Source: DASXKD01 sp963762735 (GTDB lineage Bacteria; Actinomycetota; Actinomycetes; Streptosporangiales; Streptosporangiaceae). Taken from it: a stretch of DNA of 64,000 nucleotides. Under the pieces are notes generated by a model. It searched no databases. It was not told the DNA's origin and saw only the letters and a list, made by a program, of their open reading frames with translations. The DNA is taken from positions 97,769 through 161,768 of the forward strand of contig CAVXMG010000024.1 in assembly GCA_963762735.1 (NCBI GenBank), read 5' to 3'. Made by a program: the position numbers and the translations under genes. Below are positions 1 through 8,486 of this stretch, in pieces. The stretch's first letter is position 1. Each line of letters opens with the position of its first letter.

Positions 1-1180
1 CTGGCCAGCCCGGACCAGACGGCGGTGGACGGCGCGGGGAACCTGGTCATCGCCGACGGGGCGAACGGCCGGGTGCGCGTCGTGGCGGCCAGCACCGGCA
101 CCTTCTACGGGCAGGCGATGACCGCCGGGGACATCTACACCGTGGCCGGTAACGGCATCAGTGCGTTCTCCGGCGACGGCGGCCTGGCCACGGGCGCCGA
201 GCTCAACGGCCCGCGGCGCGTGACGGTGGACGGCGCGGGGAACCTGGTCATCACCGACCGCGGCAACAACCGGGTCCGGGTGGTCGCGGCCGGCACCGGC
301 ACCTTCTACGGGCAGGCGATGACCGCCGGGGACATCTACACGGTGGCCGGCACCGGCGCTTACGGGTTCTCCGGCGACGGCGGCCCGGCCACCAGCGGCC
401 GAGCTGGCCAGCCCGGACCAGACGGCGGTGGACGGCGCGGGGAACCTGGTCATCGCCGACTGGGGCAACAGCCGGGTCCGGGTGGTCGCGGCCAGCACCG
501 GCACCTTCTACGGGCAGGCGATGACCGCCGGTGACATCTACACCGTGGCGGGCAACGGCCAGGTCGGCTATGCGGAGCGATGGCGGCCTGGCTACTTCGG
601 CCAAGCTCGACAGCCCACAGGACGTGGCGGTCGACGGCGCGGGGAACCTCGTGATCGCCGACAGCGGCAATGACCGGGTCCGGGTGGTCGCGGCCCGCAC
701 CGGCACCTTCTACGGGCGGGCGATGACCGACAGGCACATCTACACGGTGGCCGGAAACGGCACCTTCGGGTTCTCCGGTGATGGCGGCCCGGCCACCGCG
801 GCCGAGCTGAGAATTCCGGAGGACGTCGTCGCCGATGGCGCAGGCAACCTGGTGATCACCGACAGCGGGAACAACCGGGTCCGGGTGGTCGCGGCCGGCA
901 CCGGCACCTTCTACGGGCAGGCGATGACCGCCGGGGACATCTACACGGTGGCCGGCACCGGCACTTACGGGTTCTCCGGTGATGGCGGCCCGGCCACCGC
1001 GGCCGAGCTGGCCAGCCCGGGCCAGACGGCGGTGGACGGCGCGGGGAATCTGGTGATCGCCGACAGCAGCAATGACCGGGTCCGGGTGGTCGCGGCCAGC
1101 ACCGGCACCTTCTACGGGCAGGCGATGACCGCCGGGGACATCTACACCGCTGCCGGCAACGGCACCGGCGGGTTCTCCGG
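1..1180 (+). repeat. Tandem DNA repeats of about 195 bp inside the NHL gene
   Basis: About six units are recognisable by the recurring strings ggcaccttctacgggcaggc and gcgatgaccgccgg, spaced roughly 190-200 bp apart. The units are close to identical at DNA level and not only at protein level, which suggests recent expansion or gene conversion. Such repeats can also collapse or acquire indels during assembly. Confidence 0.8.
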
Positions 1181-1301
1181 CGACGGCGGCCCGGCTCTGA
1201 GTGCTGGGCTCAACCGCCCGCAGGGCGTGGCGGTGGACGCGGCAGGTGACCTGCTGGTGGTTGACGTGGGCAGCAACCGGATCCGGGAGGTGGCGGGCTG
1301 A
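1..1301 (+). CDS. NHL-repeat beta-propeller protein, 3' part, two frameshifts
   Basis: The 5' end lies outside the window. The product is a chain of near-identical units of about 64 residues, each carrying an NHL-like core (GNLVIADSGNNRVRVV) followed by TGTFYGQAMTAGDIYTVAG and FSGDGGPAT. NHL units form beta-propellers, often in secreted or surface proteins, but no anchor or enzyme domain is visible in this part. The frame moves twice by one extra base. Near 393 the text reads accagcggcc where a sister unit has accgcggcc. Near 572 one base is extra before GATGGCGGC. Every unit remains coherent once these are removed, so sequencing error is at least as likely as decay. The protein ends normally with a short last repeat (NRIREVAG). 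Ligand and function are unknown. Confidence 0.8.
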
Positions 1302-1718
1302 CGCAATGAACTGGCGATAGCAACGCATGCGTTCACCCGCGATGCCGTATCGGCAGCCAGTTCGCTCCGTACCCATTGGCTGGCCGCCGTCTCCCCGGCA
1401 GGGCGACGGCGGCCAGTTCTTGTCTCTGGTGACGAACCGCGCGGGCACCTGGCCGGGTCAGGAGAGGCTGATCGATTTCGCTCCCGAGTAACCGGCGCCG
1501 GCGGTGCCCGCCACGTGTGCGACCTTGATCGGGACCCTTGACCTGCCCTCCCGCGTCGGCCGCGTCGAAGGGGTCGTCGTAGCGGAAGATCCCGGCCCAT
1601 CGGTACGCGGGAAAACTCATGCGAAAGTTCTGGCGGGGATGTCAAGACGGCGGCGGCGGGTCCGACTAACCGGTCGAGGGGCCCCGGCCCGGGGCCGGTG
1701 AACCACGAGGGGTGCGAG
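1302..1718. other. Intergenic region, no supported gene
   Basis: About 415 bases separate the NHL gene from the YCII gene. Open frames exist on both strands (for example minus 1620-1333, beginning MSFPAYRWAGIFRYDD), but none has a convincing ribosome site together with a recognisable product. The promoter of the YCII/sigma operon should lie in the last 100 bases; no clear consensus was seen. Confidence 0.5.
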
Positions 1719-2090
1719 ATGCAGTTCCTGATCAGCATGCACATCAACCCGGCCGTGCTGGACGCGCTGACCGACGAGGAGAAGTCGGCGATCGGCGCGG
1801 GCCACGGCGCGTTCATCGAGGCGCTGAAGAAGTCCGGCGAGCTGATCACCACGCTGGCGCTGATCGACCCGTCGCAGGCCGCCGTGGTGTCCATACGCAA
1901 CGGCCAGCCGGTGGTGACCGACGGCCCTTTCCTGGAGTCCAAGGAGTACCTGGGCGGCTTCTACCTGATCGACTGCGAGAACAAGGAGCGGGCGCTCGAG
2001 CTGGCGGCGCAGATCCCGGACGCCGCGATCGAAGGTCTCGGGGTCGAGGTGCGGCAGGTGATGTTCGCTGACGGACAATTGGAAGCATGA
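1719..2090 (+). CDS. YCII-family (DGPF) protein, partner of the ECF sigma factor
   Basis: A 123-residue YCII/DGPF-domain protein. The hallmark sequence VTDGPFLESKEYLGG lies near residues 66-80, and the N-terminus QFLISMHIN is the usual first strand. The ATG at 1719 follows a purine-rich GAGGGGTGCGAG. The stop overlaps the ATG of the next gene (ATGA at 2087-2090), so the two are translationally coupled. In actinobacteria YCII/DGPF proteins are the standard neighbours of ECF42-type sigma factors, which usually lack an anti-sigma factor. The biochemical role of the DGPF protein is not settled. Confidence 0.85.
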   Translation: MQFLISMHINPAVLDALTDEEKSAIGAGHGAFIEALKKSGELITTLALIDPSQAAVVSIRNGQPVVTDGPFLESKEYLGGFYLIDCENKERALELAAQIPDAAIEGLGVEVRQVMFADGQLEA

Positions 2091-3379
2091 CGGCCCAGGC
2101 CATCGAGGACCTGCTGCGTGAACTCACGCCGCAGGTCCTCGAGACGCTGGCACGTCGGTATGGCCAGTTCGAGGGGTGTGAGGACGCCGTGCAGGAGGCC
2201 GTCCTCGCCGCCGCGGTGCAGTGGCCGGCCGAGGAAGTGCCGGACAACCCGCGCGGCTGGCTGGTGGCCGTCGCGTCCCGGCGGCTCATCGACCAGATGC
2301 GCAGCGACCACGCGCGCCGCGAGCGGGAGTCGGCGACGGCCACCGAGGTGGCACCTGAGGTGCCGGACACCGACGACACACTCGTCCTGCTGTTCCTGTG
2401 CTGCCATCCGACGCTGACCCCGGCCTCCCAGACCGCGCTGACGCTGCGCGCGGTCGGCGGCCTGACCACTGCCGAGATCGCCCGCGCGTTCCTGGTGCCT
2501 GAGGCCACGATGGCGGCCAGGATCAGCCGGGCCAAGCAGCGCATCAGGGCCGCCGGCAGCTCGTTCAGCCTGCCGGACGGCGCAGCGCGCGAGGAGCGGC
2601 TGCGGGTCGTCCTGCACGTGCTCTACCTGATCTTCAACGAGGGCTACACCGTCTCCTCCGGCGGCGATTTGCACCGCGCCGACCTGGCGAACGAGGCGAT
2701 CCGGCTGACCCGGATGGTGCACGCGCAACTGCCCGAGGACGGCGAGGTGACCGGGCTGCTCGCGTTGATGCTGCTGACTCACGCCCGCCGGGAGGCACGT
2801 ACGACGGCGACCGGCGACCTGGTACCGCTGGACGAGCAGGACCGTACAACGTGGGACCGCGGAATGATCGACGAGGGCGTCGAGCTGGTCAAGGCGTCGC
2901 TGGCCGGCCCGGCGCTGGGGCCTTATCTGCTCCAGGCCGCCATCGCCGCCACGCACGCCCACGCGGCCACGGCCGAGGAGACCAACTGGCCGCAGGTGCA
3001 CGCGCTCTACCTGATCCTGGAACGGATCGCGCCCAACCCGATGGTCACCCTCAACCGGGCGATCGCGCTCGCCGAGACCAAGGGCCCGCAGGCCGGGCTG
3101 GCCCTGCTGGCCACATTGGACGATGACGAGCGAATGGCCCGGCATCACCGGCTGCTGTCCGTTCGAGCACATCTGCTGGAGAAGACCGGCGACGCGACAG
3201 GGGCGTACGAGCACTACCAACGCGCCGCGAAGGCCACCGCCAGCATCGCCGAGCAACGCTACCTGCGGTCCCGGGCCAGCCGGCTGAGACCAGCCACCAG
3301 GTCACATGAACCTCCAGCGCTGCGAGGTTCGCGATCCACGCCACGAAGGGCAGATCAACGTCCGCTCGAGCCGCGATGA
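2087..3379 (+). CDS. ECF RNA polymerase sigma factor, ECF42 type with long C-terminal helical domain
   Basis: A 430-residue sigma factor. Region 2 occupies about residues 10-75 (FEGCEDAVQEAVLAA, then NPRGWLVAVASRRLIDQMR) and region 4 about 105-160 (LTTAEIARAFLVPEATMAARISRAKQRIR). It is followed by about 230 residues of predicted helical, TPR-like C-terminal extension (GLLALMLLTHARREAR; NPMVTLNRAIALAE; HHRLLSVRAHLLEKTGD). That architecture and the coupled DGPF gene match the ECF42 group. No anti-sigma gene is adjacent, so control probably acts through the C-terminal domain or the YCII partner. The last 35 residues beyond EQRYLRSRASRL are Arg/Pro-rich and may be unconserved tail. Confidence 0.88.
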   Translation: MTAQAIEDLLRELTPQVLETLARRYGQFEGCEDAVQEAVLAAAVQWPAEEVPDNPRGWLVAVASRRLIDQMRSDHARRERESATATEVAPEVPDTDDTLVLLFLCCHPTLTPASQTALTLRAVGGLTTAEIARAFLVPEATMAARISRAKQRIRAAGSSFSLPDGAAREERLRVVLHVLYLIFNEGYTVSSGGDLHRADLANEAIRLTRMVHAQLPEDGEVTGLLALMLLTHARREARTTATGDLVPLDEQDRTTWDRGMIDEGVELVKASLAGPALGPYLLQAAIAATHAHAATAEETNWPQVHALYLILERIAPNPMVTLNRAIALAETKGPQAGLALLATLDDDERMARHHRLLSVRAHLLEKTGDATGAYEHYQRAAKATASIAEQRYLRSRASRLRPATRSHEPPALRGSRSTPRRADQRPLEPR

Positions 3380-3437
3380 GGTACCTCGCGCAGCGGGTGC
3401 CGCACGGAACCACCGTGGGGGCGCCCCGGCCTGTGAC

Positions 3438-6400
3438 TCAACCGGGCTTGTCCTGTGGATCGCGGTCCAGGTCGGCCTCTGCGAGCAGGCGGACGGCCGC
3501 GCCGGGGTCACCCAGCAGGGCGGCGAGCAGGTGCCGTGCCGACCATATGCCCGCCGCCCAGGCCAGCCCGCAGGCGAGGCCGCCGGGCCCAGCGGCGTGC
3601 ACCGCGCCGAGGGTGTAGCGCCACGGCACGGAGACGCCGTCCACAATGAGCGGGTCGTGCGCGTAGTAGGTTGCGGGAGCGTCGGGTAGCACCGTGCCGA
3701 CGATCGCGGGGACCGGGCGGCGTACCGGTGACGACTCGACCAGGCCGGCGATTTCTTCCGAGACTAGTGGCAGGTCTAGCAGGTCAGCGAGCCGCGCGGC
3801 CCGGTCGTGTGGCGCCAGCACCAGCGGCTGGGCAGCGACGAGCGGCCACAGGTCCGGGGCGTCGAGCACCAGCGCGTCCCCGGCGTCGGCCACGACGATC
3901 TCGTCTCCGCAGACCACGCGCACCCGGTCCGGCGGTGCGGCCCCGGCGACGGCCGCGAGCGCCATCCACAGTGCCCGCAATTGTGCCCGCGTCACCGGCC
4001 GCCCGGGGTCGGCCAGCCGCTCCAGCAGTTCGTCCGCCCCGCCCGGCTCGGCGAGCAGTTCGGCGAGCGAGGTGCGTACTCCCAGCGCGCGGGCGACTGC
4101 CGGGTCCGCTGGCAGGGCGCTCTCGTCGTACAGGCCTGCGAGCAGCGGGTCGGTGCCGGCGGCGCGCACGTCGGTGGGCCGGTGGCCGCCGAGGACTGGG
4201 TGGCGGCGGAGCCACCAGGCGGTGTAGGAGGGCACCTCGGCATGGCGCCCGTCCGCGAGCATCACCCGGGCAGGCTCGACGAGCGCCGCCCGCAATGGCG
4301 GCGTGGCGAGCAGTTCGAGTGCCTGCGGCCAGCGCGCCGGGTCCACGAGCTCAAGGTCGCGGACGGCCAGTACCTCGGCCGCCACCGGCGGCACGCTGCC
4401 GCCGGGCAGCCGGGCACAGACGTCGGCCGCCCACTCCTTGGCACCATCCAGGTCGAGGTCTGGCGCATCAAGGGCGACGTCTTCCGCGGCCAGCAGGCCA
4501 AATGACGACAGCACGCCGACTGCCTCGAAAGTCGCGGCTTTGTGGCGCTGGAGTATCGCCGGGCTGAGGGTGCCGAACGGCGTGTCCGCCGCGATCACCT
4601 CGGCCAGCGGGCCGCCGGGGAGCAGCAGTTCCCCCGCCGGATACCACTCGCCGTCGGCGCCCGGCAGTGCCAGATCCGCGAGCCAGGGCTGCTCACCGGG
4701 CCGCAGGTTTGCGGCTGCGACGAGGCTGAGCACCGCGTCGGCGATGGGCTCAGGATTGTCTGAGTCGTAGGAGTCCGCGACGGCTGCGCGCACGGCCGGG
4801 TCGGCGAGGACGCCCCGCGGGGTTGCCTCGGCCGCACCCAGCCGGGCAAGCAACGGGTGCACCGCGCCGGGATGCACGATGCGCAGGCCGAGCAGCGACA
4901 GTTGCCCGGGGTGATCGAGACCGGGACCGGGCATAAGCAGCCCGCGCGGGCCCCGTACCAGCCGCCCGTCGGCCAGCGGCACCGGCAGGGCGCCGAGCTC
5001 GCCTGGATCTGCGGCGGCCAGCGCCTCATACAGCCGCCGCCACCAGGCCGGATCACGGTCGAGCGAGGCGAGCATGTCGGCAAGCTCGGCCATCCGGAGC
5101 CGCCGGACGCCGAGTACCGCGTAAGCGGGATGCCGGGACGGCCCCTCGATCAGGCCGTCCAGCACCGGCGCGAGGTGGCCGATGAGGCCCGGAAGGGCCG
5201 GCTCCAGCACGACCGCGTCACGCGGGCGGATTCGCTGGCCGCGATGCTGCGCGGCGGGAAGGAACGCCGTCTCCTGCAGCCGCGCCAGGATCGCGCGCCG
5301 CAGCTGCGCGTCCAGCTCGCCCAGCCCGACCGGACCCGGGACCAGATCGAGCAGGCCATCCCCCGGCCCGAAGCTGGGCAGCAGGCGAGCGTAGACCTCG
5401 GCGGCCTGATCGAGGAGGAAGTCGGTGAGCGGGCCCGGTGCGACGTGACGACGGTCGGGACTGAGCGGGAACGAGGCCAGCAGCAGCGCCGGGAGGCCAA
5501 GTGGCTCATCGGTCGGCGTGGGCGCGTGCACGACAGCACCGACGCCCTCTGGCAGGCGGCCGGCCGGCGCGTCACCGTCCTCGCCGCCGGGTGTGACCGG
5601 TACTGCCCAGCGCACCGACCACGACGAGCGCGCACGCTCTTCGGCCGGGCGGTCGGCGAGCAGCCCCGGATCCGCCTGGCCGGCCGCGGTTCCGGTGCGC
5701 CACCTGGAGGTTGTGCCGTCGACGGTGATGGTAACGCCGTCGCCGTCGTGCGCCGCGGTGAGTGCACGTGTCACGCCGTCGACCTCGATCTCGATGGCAG
5801 CGAGCGCGGGCAGCGCGAGGAGCAGCGCGGGCCCTGTCTCGGCGAGCAGCCGCCTGACAAGCCGCTCAGCCGCCTCGTCCCGCAGCGGCAGCGTGACTGC
5901 TGTCGCGAAGCCCTCGGGGGGCGCGCCGTTCGCCGGGAACGGCAACCGCAGCACGGGCAGGTGACCCGACCGCGCGGCCAGCTCGCCAGCCAGTGCGGGA
6001 ATCCGCTGGATAAGGTCGCGGGCGGCGCTGCTCGACCAGGTCACCGTACCGGTGAGCGAACAAATGCGCGGCTCGTCGCTGACCGCAACGGCGGCAGCGA
6101 AACCCACGCCGAACCTGCCGACCGCCATCTCCTGCGCATCGGGCCCTCGCTTGCTGGAAGCACGCAGCGTGGACAACGCCGCGACGCCCGCCGCGTCCAG
6201 CGGCGCCCCTACATTCGCGGCCACCAGCGTTCCGGTACGCAATGTCAGCCGCAGTCGGCCTGCCACCCCTGCGCGTGCCGCCGCATCCGCGGCGTTTTGC
6301 GCCAGCTCCACCACCACGCGGTCCCGGTATCCGCCGAGGGCGTAGTCCTCCTCCGCGTTAGCGTCCTCACGAAACCGCGCCGGCGACGCCGCCCAGGCAT

Positions 6401-6458
6401 CGAGCACCAAGCGGCGCAGCTGCGCGGTACCGAACGGGTCAGGGTGGCTGTCCTGCAC
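3438..6458 (-). CDS. Sacsin N-terminal / Hsp90-like ATPase-domain protein
   Basis: About 1006 residues from a GTG at 6458, chosen because GGAAGGCGG precedes it by about eight bases and FGTAQLRRLVLDAW follows; the open frame extends further upstream without a better site. Residues 1-250 form a GHKL ATP-binding fold with the N-box helix VVVELAQNAADAAARAG and the glycine box RFGVGFAAAVAVSD. The rest is a long Leu/Ala-rich segment without an identified domain. Homologous single-copy proteins are annotated in actinobacteria as sacsin N-terminal ATP-binding-like, but their clients are unknown. The gene is monocistronic and faces away from the ABC exporter. A chaperone-like role is only an inference from the ATPase fold. 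Confidence 0.75.
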   Translation of the reverse strand: MQDSHPDPFGTAQLRRLVLDAWAASPARFREDANAEEDYALGGYRDRVVVELAQNAADAAARAGVAGRLRLTLRTGTLVAANVGAPLDAAGVAALSTLRASSKRGPDAQEMAVGRFGVGFAAAVAVSDEPRICSLTGTVTWSSSAARDLIQRIPALAGELAARSGHLPVLRLPFPANGAPPEGFATAVTLPLRDEAAERLVRRLLAETGPALLLALPALAAIEIEVDGVTRALTAAHDGDGVTITVDGTTSRWRTGTAAGQADPGLLADRPAEERARSSWSVRWAVPVTPGGEDGDAPAGRLPEGVGAVVHAPTPTDEPLGLPALLLASFPLSPDRRHVAPGPLTDFLLDQAAEVYARLLPSFGPGDGLLDLVPGPVGLGELDAQLRRAILARLQETAFLPAAQHRGQRIRPRDAVVLEPALPGLIGHLAPVLDGLIEGPSRHPAYAVLGVRRLRMAELADMLASLDRDPAWWRRLYEALAAADPGELGALPVPLADGRLVRGPRGLLMPGPGLDHPGQLSLLGLRIVHPGAVHPLLARLGAAEATPRGVLADPAVRAAVADSYDSDNPEPIADAVLSLVAAANLRPGEQPWLADLALPGADGEWYPAGELLLPGGPLAEVIAADTPFGTLSPAILQRHKAATFEAVGVLSSFGLLAAEDVALDAPDLDLDGAKEWAADVCARLPGGSVPPVAAEVLAVRDLELVDPARWPQALELLATPPLRAALVEPARVMLADGRHAEVPSYTAWWLRRHPVLGGHRPTDVRAAGTDPLLAGLYDESALPADPAVARALGVRTSLAELLAEPGGADELLERLADPGRPVTRAQLRALWMALAAVAGAAPPDRVRVVCGDEIVVADAGDALVLDAPDLWPLVAAQPLVLAPHDRAARLADLLDLPLVSEEIAGLVESSPVRRPVPAIVGTVLPDAPATYYAHDPLIVDGVSVPWRYTLGAVHAAGPGGLACGLAWAAGIWSARHLLAALLGDPGAAVRLLAEADLDRDPQDKPG

Positions 6459-6755
6459 AGTCTGGATCCGCCTTCCATCACAATGCCCGCATATCCGGAT
6501 CGTTCCCCACAACCCCGTGCCCGCCAGTCCGGTACTCACCGGACCCCAGCGCCAGGCTGACGCCCCGGCCCGTGACAGCGCACCCGAACACCGCAGCCAA
6601 TGTAACCGCCCCCCACCAGCAGGCGCTTTCACCAGGCGGCCGCCGGCGACCCATCCGCTACCGGTTGCGTCGCGTTCGGTGACCGCACCCCGAGGTGCGC
6701 GGCGCACTCCCGCCCGGGGTACCCGTTGACGCGGCTGCTATCAAGCGTCTAGCAT

Positions 6756-6767
6756 AGTGATATCACT
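6756..6767. promoter_or_regulatory. Perfect palindrome AGTGATATCACT upstream of the ABC exporter
   Basis: A perfect 12-bp inverted repeat in an AT-rich patch 34 bases before the exporter ATG. Its position over the expected core promoter suggests a repressor operator, for example for a GntR or PadR type regulator. No regulator gene is adjacent, so its protein is unassigned. Confidence 0.5.
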
Positions 6768-6800
6768 TTAACGCTCGGGCAATGGAAAGCGGGTAGCGCC

Positions 6801-8486
6801 ATGAGTCTCAACGGCGGGTGGGTCAGCTACGGCGGAGACGCCAAGATCGAACTCGCGGCCGGCCTGCTGGCCGTGGCGGGCGGCGCGGCCTACGCGGGAA
6901 TCCGGTTGCGGCGCCCCATCCGGGCCGTCCGGCCACCTACCTCGGTCGTGGTCCTCATGTTCTCGCTCTGGGTCATAGCGCTCGTCGCGTTCGTGACCGG
7001 GCTAGGGATCTACGTCCACCAGTACCTGCACGACTTTCCCAACATCACGTCGGGGGTCTCTGACCCCATCGCCCCGGTGACATTGCTGGCCGCGGCGGCC
7101 ATTTTCGGCATCGTCATGACCCGCACCGGGTGGCGTTACCAGACCAGGCTGGGCAGCGGGATCGTGGCCGCGATGGCCGCGCCGATGATCTTCGAGTTGC
7201 CCTTCGACTTGATCGTGATGGCCAGGACCTACCCTGGGCTGCCCCCGGACCCGGCCCTCTACCGGGCGGTATTCTTCACCCCCCTGTTCCTGGTCGAGCT
7301 CACCACGCTGTGGCTGCTCACGCTGTCGCCGATGGTCCGGGTGCGGAAGTCCACGTTCTTCTGCTTCGCGCTGATGATCGGCGTGTTCGGGATCTGGGCC
7401 CTGTCGGGCTTCGGCTACCCGCAGTCCGCGCTGCCCATCACGATGAACGTGGTGTCGAAGATCCTGGCCTTCATCACCGCCCTGACCTTGTTCCTGCCCG
7501 ACCGGCTTCGGAACTGGCGGACGGACGGGCCAGCCCACGCTCCCAGCCGCGAGCAGGCCCCGCAACCAGTCATGTCGGCCCCCGCTCCCGGCCGCGAGCA
7601 GATCCGCCAACCAGTCATGGCGGCCCCGGTCCTGACCGTCCAGGACGCGGCCGTGCCCAATGGGAGGGTCAAGAAAGGCAGCACGCTCGCCAGAGCCCTC
7701 GAGCCAGCCAGGGAGGCGATCGCGGGCGGGCCAGCGATCCGGGTTCTCGGGCTGCGCAAGAGCTTCGGCGGGAAGGCGGCGGTCGCCGGGATCGACCTGG
7801 AGATCGCGGCCGGCTCCTTCGCCGGGCTGGTCGGACCGAACGGGGCCGGGAAGACCACCTCGCTGTCGATGATGACCGGCCTGCTGCGCCCCGATGCCGG
7901 GCAGATCCTTATCAACGGGCTGGACGTGTGGGCCGACCCGCCCGCCGCCAAGGCGATCATCGGCGTGGTGCCGGCCGAAGCCCGGCTGTTCGACCGGCTC
8001 AGCGGCGCGGAACTGCTGGAATACGCCGGGCGGCTGCGGGGCCTGTCGGCCGGCGAGGCGCGAGCGCGGGCCGCGCAGCTCCTGGACGTGCTGGACCTGA
8101 CCGCCGACGCGAAACGGCTGGTCGCGGACTACTCCACCGGCATGCGCAAGAAGGCCGCCCTTGGCTGCGCGCTGATCCACAATCCGTCGGTGCTGTTCCT
8201 GGACGAGCCGCTGGAGGGCGTGGACCCGGTATCAGCCGACGCGATCCGCCGGATGCTGACCAACTATGTGGGCTCGGGCTCGACCGTGCTGTTCTCCAGC
8301 CATGTCATGGAACTGGTCGAGCAGGTCTGCGACCACGTCTCGGTCATCAGTCAGGGCCAGATCGTGGCCACCGGCACCACAGAGCAGGTGCGCGGCGGTA
8401 AGACCCTGCAACGCGCGTTCATCGACCTGGTCGGTTCGAAGGCCAGCGAGGAGGGATTGTCATGGCTCGGCTCCTCGTCCAGCTGA
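6801..8486 (+). CDS. ABC transporter ATPase fused to an N-terminal multi-helix membrane domain
   Basis: A 561-residue protein. Residues 10-232 hold about six or seven hydrophobic helices (ELAAGLLAVAGGAAYAGI, VLMFSLWVIALVAFVTGL and others). Residues 245-280 are a linker containing two copies of a motif like REQ-x-x-QPVM-x-AP. Residues 310-530 are an ABC ATPase: Walker A GPNGAGKTT, signature VADYSTGMRKKAALG in place of canonical LSGGQ, Walker B VLFLDEPLEGVDP, switch histidine in FSSHVMELVEQ. The downstream permease overlaps the 3' end by 25 bases, so the two are coupled and likely form one exporter. Having the membrane segment on the ATPase chain is unusual; no frameshift or internal ribosome site indicates two proteins. 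Substrate unknown. Confidence 0.85.
   Translation: MSLNGGWVSYGGDAKIELAAGLLAVAGGAAYAGIRLRRPIRAVRPPTSVVVLMFSLWVIALVAFVTGLGIYVHQYLHDFPNITSGVSDPIAPVTLLAAAAIFGIVMTRTGWRYQTRLGSGIVAAMAAPMIFELPFDLIVMARTYPGLPPDPALYRAVFFTPLFLVELTTLWLLTLSPMVRVRKSTFFCFALMIGVFGIWALSGFGYPQSALPITMNVVSKILAFITALTLFLPDRLRNWRTDGPAHAPSREQAPQPVMSAPAPGREQIRQPVMAAPVLTVQDAAVPNGRVKKGSTLARALEPAREAIAGGPAIRVLGLRKSFGGKAAVAGIDLEIAAGSFAGLVGPNGAGKTTSLSMMTGLLRPDAGQILINGLDVWADPPAAKAIIGVVPAEARLFDRLSGAELLEYAGRLRGLSAGEARARAAQLLDVLDLTADAKRLVADYSTGMRKKAALGCALIHNPSVLFLDEPLEGVDPVSADAIRRMLTNYVGSGSTVLFSSHVMELVEQVCDHVSVISQGQIVATGTTEQVRGGKTLQRAFIDLVGSKASEEGLSWLGSSSS

Noticed and set aside
450..1448. Minus-strand 332-residue ORF over the NHL repeats
   Set aside because: Shadow of the repeated plus-strand gene; composition follows reverse codons and it has no ribosome site.
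1333..1620. Minus ORF beginning MSFPAYRWAGIFRYDD
   Set aside because: The first 20 residues look protein-like, but the rest is Arg-rich and there is no family match or promoter.
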